From an uncultured Clostridia bacterium (lineage in GTDB: Bacteria > Bacillota > Clostridia > Christensenellales > Aristaeellaceae): a stretch of DNA of 64,000 bases. The stretch lies in contig CAKUFG010000013.1 of NCBI GenBank assembly GCA_934647235.1, positions 1 to 64,000 of the forward strand. Direction: 5' to 3'. Position 1 is the first letter of the stretch. Every line of letters starts with the position of its first letter. Position numbers and translations under genes: made by a program. The notes under the pieces were generated by a model. That model made no database searches and had not been told where the DNA came from. It worked only from the letters and a program-made list of their open reading frames with translations. Shown piece after piece: positions 53,528 to 62,040 of the stretch.

Positions 53528-55120
53528 ATGCCCAATATTATACCGCTTGATATGCCTGCCGCCTATTGGCGCGATAAGGCCCAGCACGCCAGCCGCGCCG
53601 GCGATTATCCCGAGGCCGTGCGCCTGTTCCGCGCGGCGCTGCGCAAGCATGATGATAACGCCACCCGGCGCGAGCTTGCCGCGGCGTATGCCGATATGCA
53701 CGCCTTCCTGGCGGCTGACCGGCTGTATATGGAAAACCTGGCGCGCGATCCTGCCGATACGGACAGCGTATATGGGCTGGCACGCAGCCGCTCCCTGGCC
53801 GGGGATGAGCGCGCGATGGCCGAAATACTGGATACCTATCTGCGCGCCGCGCCCTGCGGCGAGCAGGCCGATCATGCCCGCGATATCCTGTGGCGGCTGC
53901 CCAAGCCGGAAAAGGAGCCGCCGCGCATGCATCGCGCGCAGACGCTTTGCGCCCAGGCGGCCGATCATCAAAGCGAGCCCAAAAGGGCCCTTGAAATGGC
54001 CAGATTATCCTGGAAACGCGGCAAAACGCCCGAGTGCGCGCAGCTGCTGTGTGAATTGTATCTGCACGGCCGTCAGCCCCGCCGGGCGCTGCAGTACGCC
54101 TATATCGCCTGCAATATGCAGCCGCAGAATCTGAACTGCCGCCTGCAGCTGGCGCAGGCGTTGCGCGTGGCCGATATGCCGCAGGCCAGCCGCGCGGCGC
54201 TCAGGCAGGCCATGCCGCTGTGCAAAACGCACGATCAGGCGCCGGCCTTCTGCCGCATGGCCATGACGCTGGAGTTTTACGATCTGGCGGAGGAGCTGAT
54301 GGAGCAGCGTCTGCAGGAGTGGCCCTGCAGCGTGGAATATCTGCTGCTGCTTGCGCTGGCGCTGTACGCCCAGGGCAAGGATCAGGAGCGCGAGGAAAGC
54401 GTGCTTCACCGCGCCGAAATGCTGGATGAGGACGATCATATGGCCCGCGCCCTGCTGGAAATGCCCTGGCACGACGGCCCGCAGGATCCCCGGCAAATGA
54501 TGAAGCAGTCCGTCCGCTTTATGGAAAACATGGCCGAAATGGCGGGCGGCGAGGAGGATGATCCCCAGCACCTGCACAAGCAGCTGGTGGCGCTGATGCG
54601 CCTGCCGATGCCGGGCATGCCGGAAATGGCCGTGCACCTGATGATGCAGACGCACGATGCGGTGGGCCTGCGGCTGGCGCTGCTGGAGGGCAGCCTTCCG
54701 CCGGTGCTGTATGCGCTGATACTGGATGAATTAAAGGAAATGGGCGAGCAGCTGCCCTGCTATGCGCGCCCGGACGGCAGGCTGTGCCTGGTGCCGCCGC
54801 GCAGGCGTCCGCCCTATGACGCAGATCTGCACGCGCTGGTGCGCGAGCTGCTTCGCCGCAACCGCAGCTCCGCCGCGCTGGATGTGGTGGTGCAGCAGGT
54901 GCCCCAGCTTTGGCGGCGGCTGCCGGAAAGCGCGCGCCGCCACTATGCGCAGTGCCGCGACGGCGTGTGGACCACGGCGTTTTCGGCGTATCTGATGCTG
55001 GAGGCGGGCGATCCCATGGCCGCCGACGATGTGCTCAACCGCGCGGCTTCCCCCAGACGTGTGCGCCGCGCCTATAAGCAATTGATCAGAAGGAGCAATA
55101 CCATCCATGAAGTGTATTGA
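53528..55120 (+). CDS. TPR-like helical repeat protein, function unknown
   Basis: This 530-residue soluble protein begins with a clear tetratricopeptide-like pair (AQHASRAGDYPEAVRLFRAA, then AAAYADMHAFLAADRLYMEN). Helical repeats continue to about residue 290, then a helical C-terminal region with no known motif. There is no signal peptide or membrane helix. It starts 19 bases after hslO behind AAGGAGAACC, and its 3' end overlaps the next gene by 14 bases. It is likely an adaptor or scaffold in the same transcript; a named family is not recognised. Confidence 0.75.
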   Translation: MPNIIPLDMPAAYWRDKAQHASRAGDYPEAVRLFRAALRKHDDNATRRELAAAYADMHAFLAADRLYMENLARDPADTDSVYGLARSRSLAGDERAMAEILDTYLRAAPCGEQADHARDILWRLPKPEKEPPRMHRAQTLCAQAADHQSEPKRALEMARLSWKRGKTPECAQLLCELYLHGRQPRRALQYAYIACNMQPQNLNCRLQLAQALRVADMPQASRAALRQAMPLCKTHDQAPAFCRMAMTLEFYDLAEELMEQRLQEWPCSVEYLLLLALALYAQGKDQEREESVLHRAEMLDEDDHMARALLEMPWHDGPQDPRQMMKQSVRFMENMAEMAGGEEDDPQHLHKQLVALMRLPMPGMPEMAVHLMMQTHDAVGLRLALLEGSLPPVLYALILDELKEMGEQLPCYARPDGRLCLVPPRRRPPYDADLHALVRELLRRNRSSAALDVVVQQVPQLWRRLPESARRHYAQCRDGVWTTAFSAYLMLEAGDPMAADDVLNRAASPRRVRRAYKQLIRRSNTIHEVY

Positions 55121-56039
55121 TTTTGATAAAGCTTTTTCCATGTACGCGATGAAGTATTTCCGCGAGCATGCCAAGGAGTATAAAAACTACGACGCGATGG
55201 AAGCCGCGATGCCCGATGTGTATGCGCGCTTTCTGGATACGCCGGCCGATTTTCTGGCCAACCAGAAGCCCGGCGAGTATTTTCAGAGCTGGGACGACGC
55301 CAAGGTCCTGGTAGACTGGATGGAGGATTATATCAAGCAGCGCGTGCCCACGCCCGATATGCTGCTTAACCGCATTACTGAGCTGGGCGATCCCGCCGCA
55401 AGCCGGCTGTTTATGCTGCTGCAGAAGGAGCGCGCCCCGCAGGAGGCGCGCATGACCGCCGTATCGCTGCTCAACGAACTGCAAAGCCAGCTGCCGATGG
55501 AGCTTTATATCCAGTGGCAGCTCAGGCGCGAAGCCGAGGACGAGCTGTGCGACGCGGCGGCTGAAAGCCTGACCCAGATGGGCGAGGACGCGGTGCCCGC
55601 CATGCTGGCCGCGCTGGACGAGGCCAACGACGCGGGCCGCGAGGCCCTGTGCGCCGTGCTGTCGCACTATCCGGATACCACCGGCCGGGTGCTCAGCGAG
55701 CTGCTGCGCCTGATCCGCCTGCCTGAGGCCAACGTGGCCGTGCTGGCGGGGTATCTTGGCCGCCTGGGGGATGAGCGCGCGCTGGAAACGCTGATCGATC
55801 TGGCCCTGCAGGAGGATATCAGCTACCTGACCTATATTGAGCTGCGCTCCGCCATCGAGGAGCTGGGCGGCGACGCGCCCGAGCGTATCTTTGACGAGGA
55901 CGACCCTGAATATGAGGCCATGGCGCGCCTGCAGATGGACTTTGGCAAAAAGAACGGCGATGCGCAGGAGGAGGATCCCGATTCGCCCACCGCGCCTGAA
56001 ATCCCCGACGCGCCCATTAACGGAGATTATCTGCAATGA
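55107..56039 (+). CDS. HEAT-like repeat protein, function unknown
   Basis: This 310-residue acidic soluble protein has an N-terminal helical part, then HEAT-like repeats (about 120-255, e.g. CDAAAESLTQMGEDAVPAML and NVAVLAGYLGRLGDERALET). The tail is acidic and Pro-rich (EEDPDSPTAPEIPDAP). It overlaps the TPR gene at its start and the zinc-ribbon gene at its end (ATGA). The three proteins are therefore co-translated and could form one complex (inference). No catalytic motif is visible. Confidence 0.75.
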   Translation: MKCIDFDKAFSMYAMKYFREHAKEYKNYDAMEAAMPDVYARFLDTPADFLANQKPGEYFQSWDDAKVLVDWMEDYIKQRVPTPDMLLNRITELGDPAASRLFMLLQKERAPQEARMTAVSLLNELQSQLPMELYIQWQLRREAEDELCDAAAESLTQMGEDAVPAMLAALDEANDAGREALCAVLSHYPDTTGRVLSELLRLIRLPEANVAVLAGYLGRLGDERALETLIDLALQEDISYLTYIELRSAIEELGGDAPERIFDEDDPEYEAMARLQMDFGKKNGDAQEEDPDSPTAPEIPDAPINGDYLQ

Positions 56040-57883
56040 TTTGTGAACGCTGTGGCACGCAGTCTGATAACGGCGCGCGCGTATGTCCGCGCTGCGGCGC
56101 GCCGCTGCATGTCTATACCGGCAAAAGCGGCGTGGCCTCCATCCGCCAGGGGCGCAGCCATGAGCCGCCCCGCGTCTATGGCGCAATGCCCGAGCGCAGT
56201 GCCTCGCGGGAGGAGCATTATGCCGGGGATGCGGGCCGCCCGGACAACCGGCGCGGCGTGCAGCAGGGCAAGCATGGCGACCGTGAGCGCAAAAAGCGCC
56301 CCGGCATGTCCGCGCCCAGCGTGCGCCCGCGCGGGATTAACTACGCCCTGCTGTTTACCATCCTGGGCAGCACGCTGCTGGTGCTGGCGGCAACGGTGTT
56401 TGTGCTGGCCATCAAAACCAGCACGGGCCAATTGTACCTGATGCACGCAGCCTCGGGCAATCCCGACCGTGAAGCCAAGGTGATCTCCATGATCGGGGAT
56501 GAAGCTGCGGCCAGCGCGCTGTGGGTGATCGGCGGCGAGCAGCTGGATCAGGGCTATATCGCCCGCTCGATCGATACCTTTGAGCAGGCGTATGCGCTGA
56601 ACCCCAAAATTGAAAACCTGTACGATCGTCTGCTGGAGCTGGCCGACGCTTACGAGGCGGCCGGTCAGCTGGGCAATGCGGAGGAGATTTACCGCCAGCT
56701 GTATACCGAGGTTGATCCGACCCGGCCGCTGGCTTACCGCAACGCCATTGCCATCATGACCGATCAGGGGCGCCTGTTTGAAGCCACCGATCTGATGGCT
56801 GCGGCCTATGCCCAGACGGGAGAATTGAGCTTTAAGGCCCAGCGCGAGCAGCTGGTGCCGCTGGCGCCCACGGCCACGCTGGAAACGGGCCGCTGGATGC
56901 TGGAGCGCACCACCGAGCTGGTGTCTTCGCAGGGCTATGATATCTATTATCTGATGGATAACGAAGCGGGTCAGCTGCCCGAGGACGGCATCCTGTTTGA
57001 AGGCCCGATCAAGCTGACGGAGGGCACGCACATCATTCGCGCGGTCTGCGTATCCTCTGCCCTGGTCAGCGACGAGGTTTCCCTGAAGTATACGATCTTC
57101 TTCCCCTCGCCCAGCGCGCCCAAATCGCGCATCCTCAGCGGTACGTATAGCCGCCGCGTGCGCATGAAGCTGTATATGGATACCACCAACGATACGCCGG
57201 GCCAGGAAGTGACGATTTACTACACCATCGACGGCACCGCGCCCAACAGCGAATCGCCCATCTATACCGACGAGGGCTTCCTGCTGCCGCCCGGCCGCGT
57301 CAAGGTGCGCGCTGTGGCGGTAAACCAGTACGGCAAGGTATCCAACGAGCTGGTGGCGGATTTCCGCATCGACCTGCCCTTCAAAAACTTCTTCCGTGAT
57401 ACCAATGATCAGTTCAAGGCCTTCAAGGTGGGCACGACGACCTACGACGCGATCAGGAAGCTCTACGGCGAGGGCAAGGCCGAGACCGTGGACGACGCAA
57501 ATGCCGCAAATGGCAAGGTGATCCGCGTTACCTATGATTGGGGCGAAATGCGCTTCAGCGCCGTGGGCGAAACGCTGCTGTCCGTCAGCACCAATTACGC
57601 CTCCATGGTCGGCCCGCGCAACACGCGCGTGGGCATGAAGCTGAACGAAGTGACCGAGCAGTTCCGCGATATGGGCCAGGCGGCCAATGCACGCGGCAAC
57701 CGCAGCATTTATTATGACGAGGCCACCGGCTACGCCCGCTATTACAAGGACAGCGACACCAGCGCGCATCTGGAATATGTGTACAACCGTGAGGACGGCG
57801 GCGTAACCACCCTGACCTATCAGCTGGAAAACGGCAATGTAACCCGGATCAGCATGGAAGTGACGGGAACAAAAATTCCCTGA
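56036..57883 (+). CDS. Zinc-ribbon, single-TM protein with TPR, chitobiase-type and BamE-like domains
   Basis: This 615-residue protein starts with a zinc ribbon (CERCGTQ and CPRCGAP, residues 3-22), a basic linker, and one membrane helix (about 103-126). TPR-like repeats follow (RSIDTFEQAYALNPKIENLY, then a second pair, about 180-240). Next comes a region like the chitobiase/beta-hexosaminidase C-terminal fold (about 300-440, e.g. VTIYYTIDGTAPNSESPIYT). The last 160 residues form two BamE-like units similar to the end of the protein at 39784. The cytosolic ribbon/external repeats layout also mirrors the 40978 protein. It is the last gene of the YesL-SASP-methyltransferase-Hsp33 run. Confidence 0.78.
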   Translation: MICERCGTQSDNGARVCPRCGAPLHVYTGKSGVASIRQGRSHEPPRVYGAMPERSASREEHYAGDAGRPDNRRGVQQGKHGDRERKKRPGMSAPSVRPRGINYALLFTILGSTLLVLAATVFVLAIKTSTGQLYLMHAASGNPDREAKVISMIGDEAAASALWVIGGEQLDQGYIARSIDTFEQAYALNPKIENLYDRLLELADAYEAAGQLGNAEEIYRQLYTEVDPTRPLAYRNAIAIMTDQGRLFEATDLMAAAYAQTGELSFKAQREQLVPLAPTATLETGRWMLERTTELVSSQGYDIYYLMDNEAGQLPEDGILFEGPIKLTEGTHIIRAVCVSSALVSDEVSLKYTIFFPSPSAPKSRILSGTYSRRVRMKLYMDTTNDTPGQEVTIYYTIDGTAPNSESPIYTDEGFLLPPGRVKVRAVAVNQYGKVSNELVADFRIDLPFKNFFRDTNDQFKAFKVGTTTYDAIRKLYGEGKAETVDDANAANGKVIRVTYDWGEMRFSAVGETLLSVSTNYASMVGPRNTRVGMKLNEVTEQFRDMGQAANARGNRSIYYDEATGYARYYKDSDTSAHLEYVYNREDGGVTTLTYQLENGNVTRISMEVTGTKIP

Positions 57884-57897
57884 TTTTACTGATTCTG

Positions 57898-57926
57898 TTG
57901 ACAAGCCCCTCCATATGTGTTATCAT
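57898..57926 (+). promoter_or_regulatory. Promoter of the Tat/FMN protein gene
   Basis: TTGACA (57898-57903), a 17-base spacer and TATCAT (57921-57926). Confidence 0.8.
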
Positions 57927-57996
57927 AAAGTAACTGCCATTGGTATAGGGCAGAATACAGCAAGCAATCACAAAACAAAATGGAGGGTGACATTCT

Positions 57997-58938
57997 ATGG
58001 ACATGAACAAGAGTCGCCGCGACTTTCTGCGCACTACCGGCAAGGGTCTGCTGGGCGTTGCCGCCGTTTCTATGCTGCCTGTTGGCCTGAACACCGCCGC
58101 TGCTGATGAATCCATCGGCGCGCCTGCCTGGCCCTGGAAGTGGGAAAAGCTGGATCCCCAGGAAGTGCTAGAAGCCGGCTACAAGGCCTTCTACACCCAC
58201 GGCGGCTGCTGCGCTGGCGCCTTCGCCGCTATTATCGAGACGCTGGCTGCCAAATTTGGCTATCCTTACAACCAGCTTAACGCCCGCATGTTCGCCAATG
58301 GCGCTGGCGGCTATGGCCAGCAGTCCCTGTGCGGCTCCCTGGGAGGCTGCTGCGCGATCTTCGGCCTGTTCTGCGAGGGCGGCGACGCCGGCAAGCTCCG
58401 CAATGAACTGTACGCCTGGTATAAGGAAAAGGCTTTCCCCGAATACCAGCCCGAGTTCAAGGCTCCTACCACCACCGTGGCCCACTCCGTGGACTGCCGC
58501 GACTCTGTAAACAAGTACATGGAAGCCACCGGCTTCACCATGGCGGATGACGGCCGCAAGGCTCGCTGCGCCGCCGTGACCGGCGAGACCGCCGCCAAGG
58601 CTGTTGAAATCCTGAACGTGCACTTTGGCTACAGCGAAGCTGCTCCTGCGATTGAAGTCAAGGAAGAGCCCACCGCCGCCAACGAGTTCATCGGCGAAGC
58701 CAACAGCGAAATCGGCGGCCCCATCAAGGTGAAGGTCACCATGGACGGCGACAAGATCGCCAAGATCGAGGTGCTGAGCCACAACGAGACCCCCGGTATC
58801 TCTGACCCTGCCTTCAAGCTGGCCGATACCATCATCGCCAACAACTCCACCAACGTGGACGCTGTGACCGGCGCGACCAAGACGAGCGAAGCGTTCATCG
58901 CCGCCGTCAACGACGCTCTGGCCAAGGCCGGCAAGTAA
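57997..58938 (+). CDS. Tat-exported C_GCAxxG_C_C protein with C-terminal FMN-binding domain
   Basis: This 313-residue protein starts behind TGGAGGGTGAC. The twin-arginine signal SRRDFLRTTGKGLLG (about 6-20) is followed by a cleavable region ending in Ala-Ala-Ala-Asp. Residues about 55-205 fit the C_GCAxxG_C_C redox-protein family, with HGGCCAGAFAAI, SLCGSLGGCCAIFGLF, VDCRDSVNKYM and RKARCAAVTGETAAKAVEIL. The last 75 residues form an FMN-binding (FMN_bind) domain ending in NVDAVTGATKTS, the site at which ApbE attaches FMN covalently to threonine. It is an extracytosolic flavoprotein with a cysteine redox/metal centre, likely an electron-transfer protein. No apbE or tat gene is in view. Confidence 0.88.
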   Translation: MDMNKSRRDFLRTTGKGLLGVAAVSMLPVGLNTAAADESIGAPAWPWKWEKLDPQEVLEAGYKAFYTHGGCCAGAFAAIIETLAAKFGYPYNQLNARMFANGAGGYGQQSLCGSLGGCCAIFGLFCEGGDAGKLRNELYAWYKEKAFPEYQPEFKAPTTTVAHSVDCRDSVNKYMEATGFTMADDGRKARCAAVTGETAAKAVEILNVHFGYSEAAPAIEVKEEPTAANEFIGEANSEIGGPIKVKVTMDGDKIAKIEVLSHNETPGISDPAFKLADTIIANNSTNVDAVTGATKTSEAFIAAVNDALAKAGK

Positions 58939-58956
58939 TCTGTTTTCCGCATCATC

Positions 58957-58997
58957 AAAGCGCCCCTGAACGGCTGAAACGTTCAGGGGCGCTTTCT
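58957..58997. terminator. Strong terminator between convergent genes
   Basis: A 16-bp perfect stem (AAAGCGCCCCTGAACG with its complement, 58957-58972 and 58980-58995) has a seven-base loop; the T-run is short. It also has A residues at its start for the minus strand. Confidence 0.85.
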
Positions 58998-59023
58998 GTA
59001 AAAAAGCAGCCTGGCTGCGGCTG

Positions 59024-60238
59024 TTATTTGCTTACCGGCTGCTTTTCACCGTCGGTGAGCGCCCGTGCAATCACGCCGCCTGCAGCCTGCAGCGTTACGC
59101 TTTCGGGCAGCGCCTCCACGCCCGGCATGGAGATCATATAGCGGCATACCCATTGCTGCTTGTTCAGGCAGACCACATCGGGCTGGTTGCCGCTCAGGTA
59201 GTCCATATCCGCATAGGCAAGCTCCTGGCCGTCCGCGTCCAGCAGCGTCATTTCGCCATAGCGCGCAGCCAGCGACTGGGCGGCGGCCTGCGTGTTTTCC
59301 TGCGGAAGCAGATACACTGTGGCCTCAACCGCCAGGGGCGATACCCACAGCGTATCGATGCGCGCTGTGCAGTCGGCCAGCCTGATATCCTCCGCTGGGC
59401 GCAGGTCATAGCGCGCGCCCTGCGCGGCACTAAAGGTGAAACGGATGGTCACGCGCGCAGTCTCGGTCAATGTGTCCTCCGCGTCGCTCAGCAGGCCGAA
59501 GCTGGGCTCAAGCTGCGCATAGTCCGCATAGCTGCTGGCGGCGCTCTCGGGGATGATGACGGCATTTTCCAGCGCTAGCGCCGCTGCGCGCTGATCCAGA
59601 ATATCGGGCAGCTGCTCGGCGCTGTATGCCGACAGATCAGCACTTTCGCACAGATCGTCGCTGATGATGGCAAAGCCGACCTTGGGCCGCAGGATGGCGA
59701 AGGTGATTTCGCCCGTCACTTGCCCCGAAAACGCGGGCAGAACCGATGTGGTTAGGCCGCCCAGCAGGGGATTGCGCCGCACGGGCAGCTCGTCCCGGTG
59801 CAGCGAGGGCACCAGACGGGTCTCGTCCTCGTACAGGATGGCGGCGGGCTGGCCGTTGAGCGTCAGCCCCTCCAGGCGCACCATCGCCGCCTGCGCAGGC
59901 ATCAGATTTTCCACATCATAGGACAGCGCCAGGCTGCGGCCGTCATAGATCAGATCGGTCAGCGTGATTTGAATATGATCAGCCATCGCGGACTGCCCAA
60001 GCGTCTGCGATAGGCTTCGCAGCGCGTCGCCCGGCTGCGCATTGCCCAGCAGAAAGCGGAACACCCCGTAGCCGCTTGCTGCGCAGGCGATGCCGCCCAG
60101 CAGCACGGCGCACAGCAGCAGGGAAAGGCACACCCGCAGCCGGGTATGCCGGGTGCGCGCGGTGTTTGGCAGCGCCAGCGCCTGGCGGCAGGCTTCAGGC
60201 GTTGGGGGAAAAGCGTTTATCAGAAAATGACGGCTCAT
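59024..60238 (-). CDS. DUF4179-like anti-sigma factor, membrane-anchored
   Basis: This 404-residue protein has a short cytoplasmic N-terminus (1-33), one membrane helix (about 34-55) and a large external beta-rich domain. It has VLSLSYDVENL-like DUF4179 features (ITLTDLIYDGRSLALSYDVE near residue 91). Such proteins are encoded next to ECF sigma factors and hold them inactive. The ATG overlaps the sigma gene's stop, so the two are co-translated. The external domain could sense an envelope signal. Confidence 0.82.
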   Translation of the reverse strand: MSRHFLINAFPPTPEACRQALALPNTARTRHTRLRVCLSLLLCAVLLGGIACAASGYGVFRFLLGNAQPGDALRSLSQTLGQSAMADHIQITLTDLIYDGRSLALSYDVENLMPAQAAMVRLEGLTLNGQPAAILYEDETRLVPSLHRDELPVRRNPLLGGLTTSVLPAFSGQVTGEITFAILRPKVGFAIISDDLCESADLSAYSAEQLPDILDQRAAALALENAVIIPESAASSYADYAQLEPSFGLLSDAEDTLTETARVTIRFTFSAAQGARYDLRPAEDIRLADCTARIDTLWVSPLAVEATVYLLPQENTQAAAQSLAARYGEMTLLDADGQELAYADMDYLSGNQPDVVCLNKQQWVCRYMISMPGVEALPESVTLQAAGGVIARALTDGEKQPVSK

Positions 60239-60702
60239 TCTTCGGCCTCCTCAAACCATTTTTTCAGCGCGGCGCGGCCGCGGCTCAGCCGTCCGCGCAC
60301 GGCGTTTTGCGTCAGACCCAGCGCGCGGGCGGTCTGCGCGTAGTCCATGCCCTCCAGATAGTGCAGCACCAGCGGCAGGCGGTAGGGCTCCGGCAGGGCG
60401 GTCAGGGCATGATAAAGCTCGCGGTCGGGCGGGGGATTGCTGCCCAGGTCGATCTCCTCTTGCAGCACATAGCGGCGTTTCTTACGGCCGATGGCGTGGC
60501 AGCAGTTGATGAGAATGCGCGTGATCCAGGCGTCGAACAGCTGCGCGTCCCGTAATTGCCAGCGCCGCTCCCAGCCGCGCAGGGCCGCATCCTGCAGCGC
60601 ATCGCGGCAGTCGTCGTCCGAGGACAGGATCGTCTTGGCGATATGATAGAGCATGTCGGCCCGGCGGGTCAGCGCATCGGCGTATGTTTTTTCATCCAGC
60701 AC
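60235..60702 (-). CDS. ECF-type RNA polymerase sigma factor
   Basis: This 155-residue sigma-70 family factor starts at GTG 60700-60702, six bases after AAGGAGG. Region 2 is YHIAKTILSSDDDCRDALQD and AALRGWERRWQLRDAQLFDAWITRILINCC. Region 4 is ALPEPYRLPLVLHYLEGMDY and then ALGLTQNAVRGRLSRGRAAL, the -35-binding helix. It is paired with the adjoining membrane anti-sigma factor. A possible autoregulated ECF promoter is visible upstream on its own strand (CGTC-like -10 at 60745-60748 and TGAGAT-like -35 at 60764-60769). Confidence 0.92.
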   Translation of the reverse strand: MLDEKTYADALTRRADMLYHIAKTILSSDDDCRDALQDAALRGWERRWQLRDAQLFDAWITRILINCCHAIGRKKRRYVLQEEIDLGSNPPPDRELYHALTALPEPYRLPLVLHYLEGMDYAQTARALGLTQNAVRGRLSRGRAALKKWFEEAEE

Positions 60703-60776
60703 GGCGGCCTCCTTGGCGTTTTTTTTAGGATCCTACGCTAATAAGACGATTGAGCGCGGAAAAATCTCACGCGCAT

Positions 60777-60804
60777 CTTACAAAAATGTAAGGAAAATTG
60801 TAAG
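60777..60804. repeat. CTTACA/TGTAAG inverted repeats
   Basis: CTTACA (60777-60782) and TGTAAG (60787-60792) form an inverted repeat with four A residues between. A further TTGTAAG lies at 60798-60804. This sits in the gap between the divergent sigma and VanZ-RDD genes and may be a regulator site; nothing more is known. Confidence 0.4.
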
Positions 60805-60873
60805 CTGCTTCGATGGAAAAGCGCGCCGCGCCGCGCTATTCTATGAAAGTAACAATGAAGGAGGCGAGGCGCG

Positions 60874-61974
60874 ATGGCGCAGAATCTGGAAGCCCTGCGG
60901 CAGGCGGCGGTGATCTATCCCACGATCGCCATATTGTTTACGCTGCCCTATCTGGCGTGGAGCTACCGCCGGTACGGCTCGGTGTTCAGCCTGCGAATCC
61001 TGATCGTTTATTCCTTCATATTGTATATGCTGTGCGTGTACTGCCTGGTGATCCTGCCGCTGCCGCGCGGCGATGCGGCAGACAATCTGCACGGGCATCC
61101 CATGCAGCTGGTTCCCCTGAATTTTGTGCGGGATATGATCCGGCAGGCGGGTTTTTCCTGGCGCAATCCCGCAAGCTGGCTGGCACTGTTTACGCGCGGG
61201 GCCTTTCTATCGGCGCTGCTGAACCTGCTGATGACTGTGCCGTTCGGCATTTACATGCGGTATTATTTTCAGTGCGAGCTGCGAAAGACGATCATGCTTT
61301 CCTTTTCGCTGTCGCTGTTTTTTGAACTGACGCAGCTGAGCGGCCTGTACTTTATCTATCCGGGCAGCTACCGGCTGTTTGATGTGGATGATCTGCTGCT
61401 CAACACCCTGGGCGGGCTGGTTGGCTATGCGCTGGCCGGGCCCATTGCGCGCATGCTGCCCAGCCGCGAGGCGCTGGATCAGATCAGCCTGGCGCGCGGG
61501 CGGCGGGTATCCTTGCTGCGGCGCATGCTGGCGCTGTTTTACGATACGCTTATCAGCCTGCTTGCTGCGGCAGCCGCAGCGGTCTTTATGGGTGAGCGCG
61601 CGTTCTTCTGGGCAATCGCCGCGTATTTCTGCGTGCTTCCGCCGCTGCTGTCGGGCAGAACGCCGGGCATGGTGTGGACGCGGCTGCGCCTGTGCCGCAG
61701 GGGCGGCGGCGTTCCCTATATCTATCAGTATCCGGTTCGGTTTGGATTGGAGCTTGCGGCGCTGATCGGCTTGCCTGTTGCGCTGAATGTGCTGGCGATC
61801 AGACAGTATCGCGGCGATAACGAGGCGTATCTGATGTTGTTTCTGCTGGTGAACGGCGGCTATATCCTGGCGCTGCTGTTTGCATGCGTGCGCGCGCTGA
61901 TGCACAGGCCGCTTTTTTATGAGCGGATGTCGGGCACGCGGCTGGAAAGCACAACTGAAAACATAACCCAATAA
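60874..61974 (+). CDS. VanZ-RDD fusion membrane protein
   Basis: This 366-residue protein has about nine membrane helices. The N-terminal half is a VanZ domain (FFELTQLSGLYF acidic helix and FDVDDLLLNTLGGLVGYALA). The C-terminal half is an RDD domain with the Arg-rich SLLRRMLALFYDTLI and the conserved GRTPGMVWTRLRLCRRG. Such fusions are common in Clostridia and of unknown function. ATG follows AAGGAGGCG. It diverges from the sigma/anti-sigma pair. Confidence 0.9.
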   Translation: MAQNLEALRQAAVIYPTIAILFTLPYLAWSYRRYGSVFSLRILIVYSFILYMLCVYCLVILPLPRGDAADNLHGHPMQLVPLNFVRDMIRQAGFSWRNPASWLALFTRGAFLSALLNLLMTVPFGIYMRYYFQCELRKTIMLSFSLSLFFELTQLSGLYFIYPGSYRLFDVDDLLLNTLGGLVGYALAGPIARMLPSREALDQISLARGRRVSLLRRMLALFYDTLISLLAAAAAAVFMGERAFFWAIAAYFCVLPPLLSGRTPGMVWTRLRLCRRGGGVPYIYQYPVRFGLELAALIGLPVALNVLAIRQYRGDNEAYLMLFLLVNGGYILALLFACVRALMHRPLFYERMSGTRLESTTENITQ

Positions 61975-61982
61975 AAATGGCT

Positions 61983-62011
61983 TTGCAAATTTTCCCTGCG
62001 CGTGATACACT
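61983..62011 (+). promoter_or_regulatory. Promoter of the TrmH-family gene
   Basis: TTGCAA (61983-61988), a 17-base spacer and TACACT (62006-62011). Confidence 0.65.
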
Positions 62012-62040
62012 ATCTGAGAATAACGCTGCGAGGGACAAGC

